Shown here: positions 4,022 through 7,304 of the stretch, one piece after another | Position numbering within the stretch: position 1 is the first letter of the stretch | Layout: each line of letters starts with the position of its first letter | From: Acidobacteria bacterium UBA7540 | GTDB taxonomy: Bacteria > Acidobacteriota > Terriglobia > UBA7540 | DNA length: 7,304 bases | Direction: 5' to 3' | NCBI GenBank assembly: GCA_002478145.1 | Contig: DLMI01000169.1 | Coordinates: 27,392 to 34,695, forward strand | Program-made: the position numbers and the translations under genes | The notes under the pieces: model-generated | The model's input: the letters and a program-made list of their open reading frames with translations, nothing else | Database searches by the model: none | Told to the model about the DNA's origin: nothing

Positions 4022-7000
4022 ATGAGCATTAACATTGGATTAGATATCGGCGCTGTCAGTTTTAAGCTTGCCGCCATCGGAGCAACGACGGACGACCAAC
4101 TATTCCGCAGCCTGAGTGAAAAATCCCAGACCTTTTACGGGGCCACGTTTCCCGCTTCCAGCCCTTTCGCGGGGCGGCCGCTGATCCTCTCGAGGTACCG
4201 GCGTATTCAGGGGAGCCCCATCCAATCCACCTTCGACCTGCTGCAAGAGCTTTACGAGGACCTCTCGGAAGAAAACGTTGAAGGGATTCGCGTGACCGGG
4301 TCGGGCAGCCAACTCATCGCTAAAATCCTGGGCATCTACTTTGAGAACGAGTTCCGCGCCATTGCCAAGGGTGTGCGGACGTTCAACCCAGAGGTGCGCA
4401 CGATCTTCGAAATCGGTGGCGAGTCCTCAAAATACCTGCGGCTGGACCCGGAAGCGATGGGCAAGCACCTGGGAATCGTGGACTACCAGACCAGCGGCGA
4501 ATGCGCGGCGGGCACAGGCTCCTTTATCGACCAGCAGGCCACGCGTTTGCTTTACAGCATCGAGGAGGTCGGCCCGGCGGCGTGCGGGGCAAGTTGCGCG
4601 GCTCGCATTGCCGGCCGATGCTCCGTGTTCGCCAAAACGGACATGATCCACGCTCAGCAGAAGGGCTACAGCACGGAGCAGATCCTGCGGGGCCTGTGTG
4701 ACGCCGTAGCGCGAAACTTCAAATCGAGCATCGTCAAAGGCCGGGCCGTGGTTGCGCCGGTGGCCTTCATCGGCGGCGTGGCGCTGAACGCGGGCATCTC
4801 GAACGCCCTGCGAGAGGCATTCAAGCTGGGCGAGAACGACCTTGTGGTCCCCGGCCTCTACGCGTGGTTGGGAGCGCTGGGCGCAGCCATGCTGGAGGCT
4901 GAGGAATGGCGCAAACGGTCGTTCAAGCGCATTCATCAACTGCGGCAGCATGAGGCCGCCAAGAAGAGTTTTGCCTGCACGGAAGCGCTCTCCATGAAAG
5001 ACGTGCTCCTGTTGCGGGACCGAGCGGAGAATGTAAGGCTACCGGTGGCTGGCCCGAACGGAGACGGCGGGAACGCCATACCGGACCACCACCCGCTTAC
5101 GGAAACAGCAAATTTGAAATCTCAGATTTCAGACAGGATCGAAGCGGACCTGATACCGGACCACCACCCGCTTGCGGAAACAGCAAATTTGAAATCTCAA
5201 ATTTCAAATAAGATCGAAGCGTACCTGGGAATCGATATCGGCTCGGTAAGCACCAACTTGGTGGTTACCGATGCGGCAGGCAATCTTCTGAAAGAAATCT
5301 ACCTGCCCACGCAAGGGCGGCCCATCGAGGTGGTTGACCGGGGGCTCAAGGAGATCGAGGCCGAACTCGGGACTCGGCTCGACATTCGTGGCGTGGGGAC
5401 CACGGGTTCCGGCCGCGAGCTGATCGGCGAACTGGTGGGCGCCGACACGGTAAACGACGAGATCACCGCCCACAAGACCGGGGCCATGCACGTCTGCCAG
5501 CAAATGGGCATGGAGCCGGTGGATACTATCTTCGAAATCGGCGGGCAGGACTCAAAGTTCATCCGCATTGAGAAGGGCGTGGTGGTGGACTTCACCATGA
5601 ACGAAGCCTGCGCCGCCGGCACCGGCTCGTTCCTGGAAGAGCAAGCCGAGAAGCTGGGGATTTCCATCAAGGAGGAATTCGCGCGCCTGGCGCTGGCCTC
5701 CGCCAATCCAGCACGGCTGGGTGAACGTTGCACGGTCTTCATGGAGCGCGACGTCACGGGGCTGCTGCTGAAGGGCGCGGAGGTGGGGGATCTCGCGGCG
5801 GGCCTGGCTTATTCCGTGGCCTTGAACTACCTGAACCGCGTGGTGCGTGGAAGGAAAATCGGCAACGTCATCTTCTTCCAGGGGGGAACCGCTTACAACG
5901 ACGCCGTGGCGGCCGCCTTCTCCCAAGTCCTCGGCAAGCGGATTGTTGTCCCGCCGCATAACGGCGTGATCGGGGCCATCGGCATGGCGCTCATTGCGCG
6001 CGACCGCATGAAGGGCGCCGACCGCCCCAGCCGTTTCCGGGGCTACGACCTCTACCGGGTGCAGTTCACCGCGCGGGACTTTGTCTGTCGCGCCTGCTCG
6101 AATTACTGCGACATGAAAGAGTTCACCATCGAGGGAGAACGCACCTACTGGGGGGATCAGTGCTCTGACAAGTTCCGCAAGCGGGCGCGTTCCGACCGCA
6201 AGCCCATCCTCGAGGATCTGCTCGACTACCGTGACAAGCTGCTGGAAGAAGTTCTGCTGCCCGCCCGAGGTTCGAGGCCTAGCGTGGGCATCCCGCGCAC
6301 CATGTTCTACTACGATCGCTTCCCCTTCTGGTGCGCCTACTTCCAGGAACTGCAATTCGACGTGGTGCTCTCCGCCACGACAGACCGGAAAATCTCCACC
6401 CGGGGTGAGGAGTTGGCCGTGGCGCAGCCCTGCTTCCCGGTACAGGTAGCGCACGGGCACGTCCTGGACTTGCTGGACAAAGAGGTGGACTACCTGCTGC
6501 TGCCCAACGTCGTCAACGCCGAAGCTCCGCCGAGCGGCGTGGATTCGCACCTCTGCCCCTGGAATCAGACGCTCCCCTTTGTGGTACGCGCAGCGCCGCA
6601 AGTGGAGAGCGCGCGCACCAAGTTGCTGATCCCTACCGTGCATTTCCGCTTCGGGCGGAAGCACGTCGAGAAAGAGCTGGCAGGGTTCGCTCGCACACTC
6701 GGCATTTCGCGCCAGCAGAGCGATCGCGCGGTGACGGCGGGCTACGCCGCCCAGGGAGCCTTTACGGAGGCCGTGCTGGAGGCAGGCGCTCAGGCCCTGG
6801 CCCAGCTCAAGGAGAGCGGCGAGCCGGCGTTGGTGCTGGTGGGGCGTCCTTACAACCTCTACGACCGTAGTGTCAACTGCGACATCCTGCGCAAGCTGCG
6901 CGCGCTTTATGGGGTCAATGTTCTGCCCATGGATTTCCTCCCCCTGGACTTCGAAGACATCACCGAGGTCAACGCGAATATGTACTGGAACTCCGGGCGG

Positions 7001-7243
7001 CAGATTCTGGCGGCGGCGCAATTGACTCGCCGCTACCCCAACCTGCACCTGGTCTATATCTCGAACTTCAAGTGTGGACCGGACTCGTATATCAAGTCGT
7101 TCCTCGACGATGCCGCCGGCAAGCCCTCGCTGGTGCTCCAGTTCGACGGCCACTCGAACGACGCCGGGTTTATCACCCGCTGCGAAGCCTATCTCGATAG
7201 CAAAGGATTTCTGCGATGCCCCTCTTCGACCACCGTCATGTAA
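4022..7243 (+). CDS. Tandem 2-hydroxyacyl-CoA dehydratase activase (two ASKHA domains + DUF2229)
   Basis: A 1073-residue member of the CoA-substrate-specific enzyme activase family (HgdC/BcrAD-BadFG type). These proteins hydrolyse ATP to push an electron from a [4Fe-4S] cluster into a partner enzyme. Domain 1 (about 1-300) shows GLDIGAVSFK at 6-15, VTGSGS at 91-96, EIGGESSK near 130-137, and Cys161 (ECAAGTGSF) and Cys200 (GRCSVF), 39 residues apart as I recall for HgdC Cys127 and Cys166. After a linker with a 25-residue duplication (353-402), domain 2 (about 401-665) repeats the set: GIDIGSVSTN, EIGGQDSK near 505-512, Cys530 (ACAAGTGSF) and Cys570 (ERCTVF). Next comes CRACSNYC (Cys689, 692, 696) with Cys714, then a DUF2229/COG3580-like domain from about 755 to the end (GIPRTMFYYDRFPFW, PCFPVQVAHGH, CPWNQTLPFVVR, NFKCGPDS, FDGHSNDAGFITRCEAYLD). 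A cytoplasmic location is likely. A TAG in frame at 4013-4015 and the immediate GLDIG motif fix the ATG at 4022; its ribosome binding site (TTAGG) is weak. It overlaps the next gene by 28 nt. Confidence 0.92.
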   Translation: MSINIGLDIGAVSFKLAAIGATTDDQLFRSLSEKSQTFYGATFPASSPFAGRPLILSRYRRIQGSPIQSTFDLLQELYEDLSEENVEGIRVTGSGSQLIAKILGIYFENEFRAIAKGVRTFNPEVRTIFEIGGESSKYLRLDPEAMGKHLGIVDYQTSGECAAGTGSFIDQQATRLLYSIEEVGPAACGASCAARIAGRCSVFAKTDMIHAQQKGYSTEQILRGLCDAVARNFKSSIVKGRAVVAPVAFIGGVALNAGISNALREAFKLGENDLVVPGLYAWLGALGAAMLEAEEWRKRSFKRIHQLRQHEAAKKSFACTEALSMKDVLLLRDRAENVRLPVAGPNGDGGNAIPDHHPLTETANLKSQISDRIEADLIPDHHPLAETANLKSQISNKIEAYLGIDIGSVSTNLVVTDAAGNLLKEIYLPTQGRPIEVVDRGLKEIEAELGTRLDIRGVGTTGSGRELIGELVGADTVNDEITAHKTGAMHVCQQMGMEPVDTIFEIGGQDSKFIRIEKGVVVDFTMNEACAAGTGSFLEEQAEKLGISIKEEFARLALASANPARLGERCTVFMERDVTGLLLKGAEVGDLAAGLAYSVALNYLNRVVRGRKIGNVIFFQGGTAYNDAVAAAFSQVLGKRIVVPPHNGVIGAIGMALIARDRMKGADRPSRFRGYDLYRVQFTARDFVCRACSNYCDMKEFTIEGERTYWGDQCSDKFRKRARSDRKPILEDLLDYRDKLLEEVLLPARGSRPSVGIPRTMFYYDRFPFWCAYFQELQFDVVLSATTDRKISTRGEELAVAQPCFPVQVAHGHVLDLLDKEVDYLLLPNVVNAEAPPSGVDSHLCPWNQTLPFVVRAAPQVESARTKLLIPTVHFRFGRKHVEKELAGFARTLGISRQQSDRAVTAGYAAQGAFTEAVLEAGAQALAQLKESGEPALVLVGRPYNLYDRSVNCDILRKLRALYGVNVLPMDFLPLDFEDITEVNANMYWNSGRQILAAAQLTRRYPNLHLVYISNFKCGPDSYIKSFLDDAAGKPSLVLQFDGHSNDAGFITRCEAYLDSKGFLRCPSSTTVM
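5078..5227 (+). repeat. 75-bp in-frame tandem duplication with AT-rich palindromes
   Basis: Copy 1 (5078-5152) and copy 2 (5153-5227) differ at six positions by my alignment, and both stay in frame, giving two 25-residue units (IPDHHPL-ETANLKSQIS--IEA-L). Each copy holds an AT-rich inverted repeat: TGAAATC-TCA-GATTTCA at 5115-5131, and AAATTTGA-AATC-TCAAATTT at 5185-5204. This AT-rich block stands out in a GC-rich gene. The translated word NLKSQIS is one I remember from many unrelated hypothetical proteins of environmental bacteria, pointing to a dispersed repeat. The right end of copy 2 (YL) is also the first strand of ASKHA domain 2. Confidence 0.9.
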
Positions 7244-7304
7244 GCCGTCGCATAAGCGCCGGGCATCCCCTGGCGGGCAAGACGGTTTACATCCCCACCA
7301 TGGC
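7216..7304 (+). CDS. Start of a COG3581-like activase-related protein (runs off right edge)
   Basis: The ATG at 7216 opens a different frame inside the last 28 nt of the activase gene and stays open to the window end (29 codons plus two bases). It is preceded by AAGGA at 7203-7207 with an 8-nt spacer, a good ribosome binding site. The peptide begins MPLFDHRHVSRRI and reaches LAGKTVYIPTM, which I recognise as the entry strand of the COG3581 (CoA enzyme activase-like) segment that follows DUF2229 in the large fused activators of clostridia and other anaerobes. The overlap suggests translational coupling and equal production of both proteins. Only the N-terminus is visible, so the family call is an inference from a short motif plus gene order. 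Confidence 0.7.
   Translation, partial: MPLFDHRHVSRRISAGHPLAGKTVYIPTM

Noticed and set aside
5552..7153. 533-codon open frame on the minus strand opposite the activase gene
   Set aside because: The plus strand carries a clear conserved protein throughout; a long antisense frame is expected in GC-rich coding DNA, and its translation shows no recognisable domain.

Overview
The window comes from a moderately GC-rich bacterial chromosome, most likely a soil or sediment acidobacterium or a relative. This placement is an inference from three things: a secreted YVTN/YncE-type beta-propeller gene, degenerate GGCAGAAGGCAG-type repeats between genes, and an NLKSQIS-coding AT-rich palindrome inside a coding region. 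I recall such repeats from Acidobacteriota and PVC-type genomes. No marker gene settles the taxonomy.

Layout. (1) At 1-347 (minus) is the 5' part of a secreted beta-propeller gene. It has a good ribosome binding site and an extended -10 promoter, and it runs off the left edge. (2) At 540-1649 (minus) is a secreted protein of about 369 residues that I cannot name. (3) At 1650-2097 is a divergent intergenic region carrying a CT-rich repeat. (4) At 2098-3078 (plus) is a complete Obg/DRG-type GTPase with a C-terminal TGS domain. (5) At 3079-4021 are about 940 bp without a convincing gene. This stretch holds one near-consensus sigma-70 promoter overlapped by an inverted repeat, a doubtful small ORF behind it, a perfect 16-bp palindrome and several hairpins. 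(6) At 4022-7243 (plus) is a 1073-residue activator of the 2-hydroxyacyl-CoA dehydratase type: two tandem ASKHA ATPase domains, a four-cysteine motif and a DUF2229 (COG3580-like) domain. (7) From 7216 to the right edge is the start of a second gene, overlapping the first by 28 nt, whose N-terminus resembles the COG3581 part that is often fused to such activators.

Genes 6 and 7 together look like a split version of the large fused CoA-enzyme activase protein of anaerobes. That family couples ATP hydrolysis to low-potential electron transfer through a [4Fe-4S] cluster. The acceptor enzyme is not visible here. The most unusual local feature is a 75-bp in-frame tandem duplication in the linker between the two ASKHA domains. 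Each copy contains an AT-rich palindrome that looks like a dispersed repeat captured by the gene.
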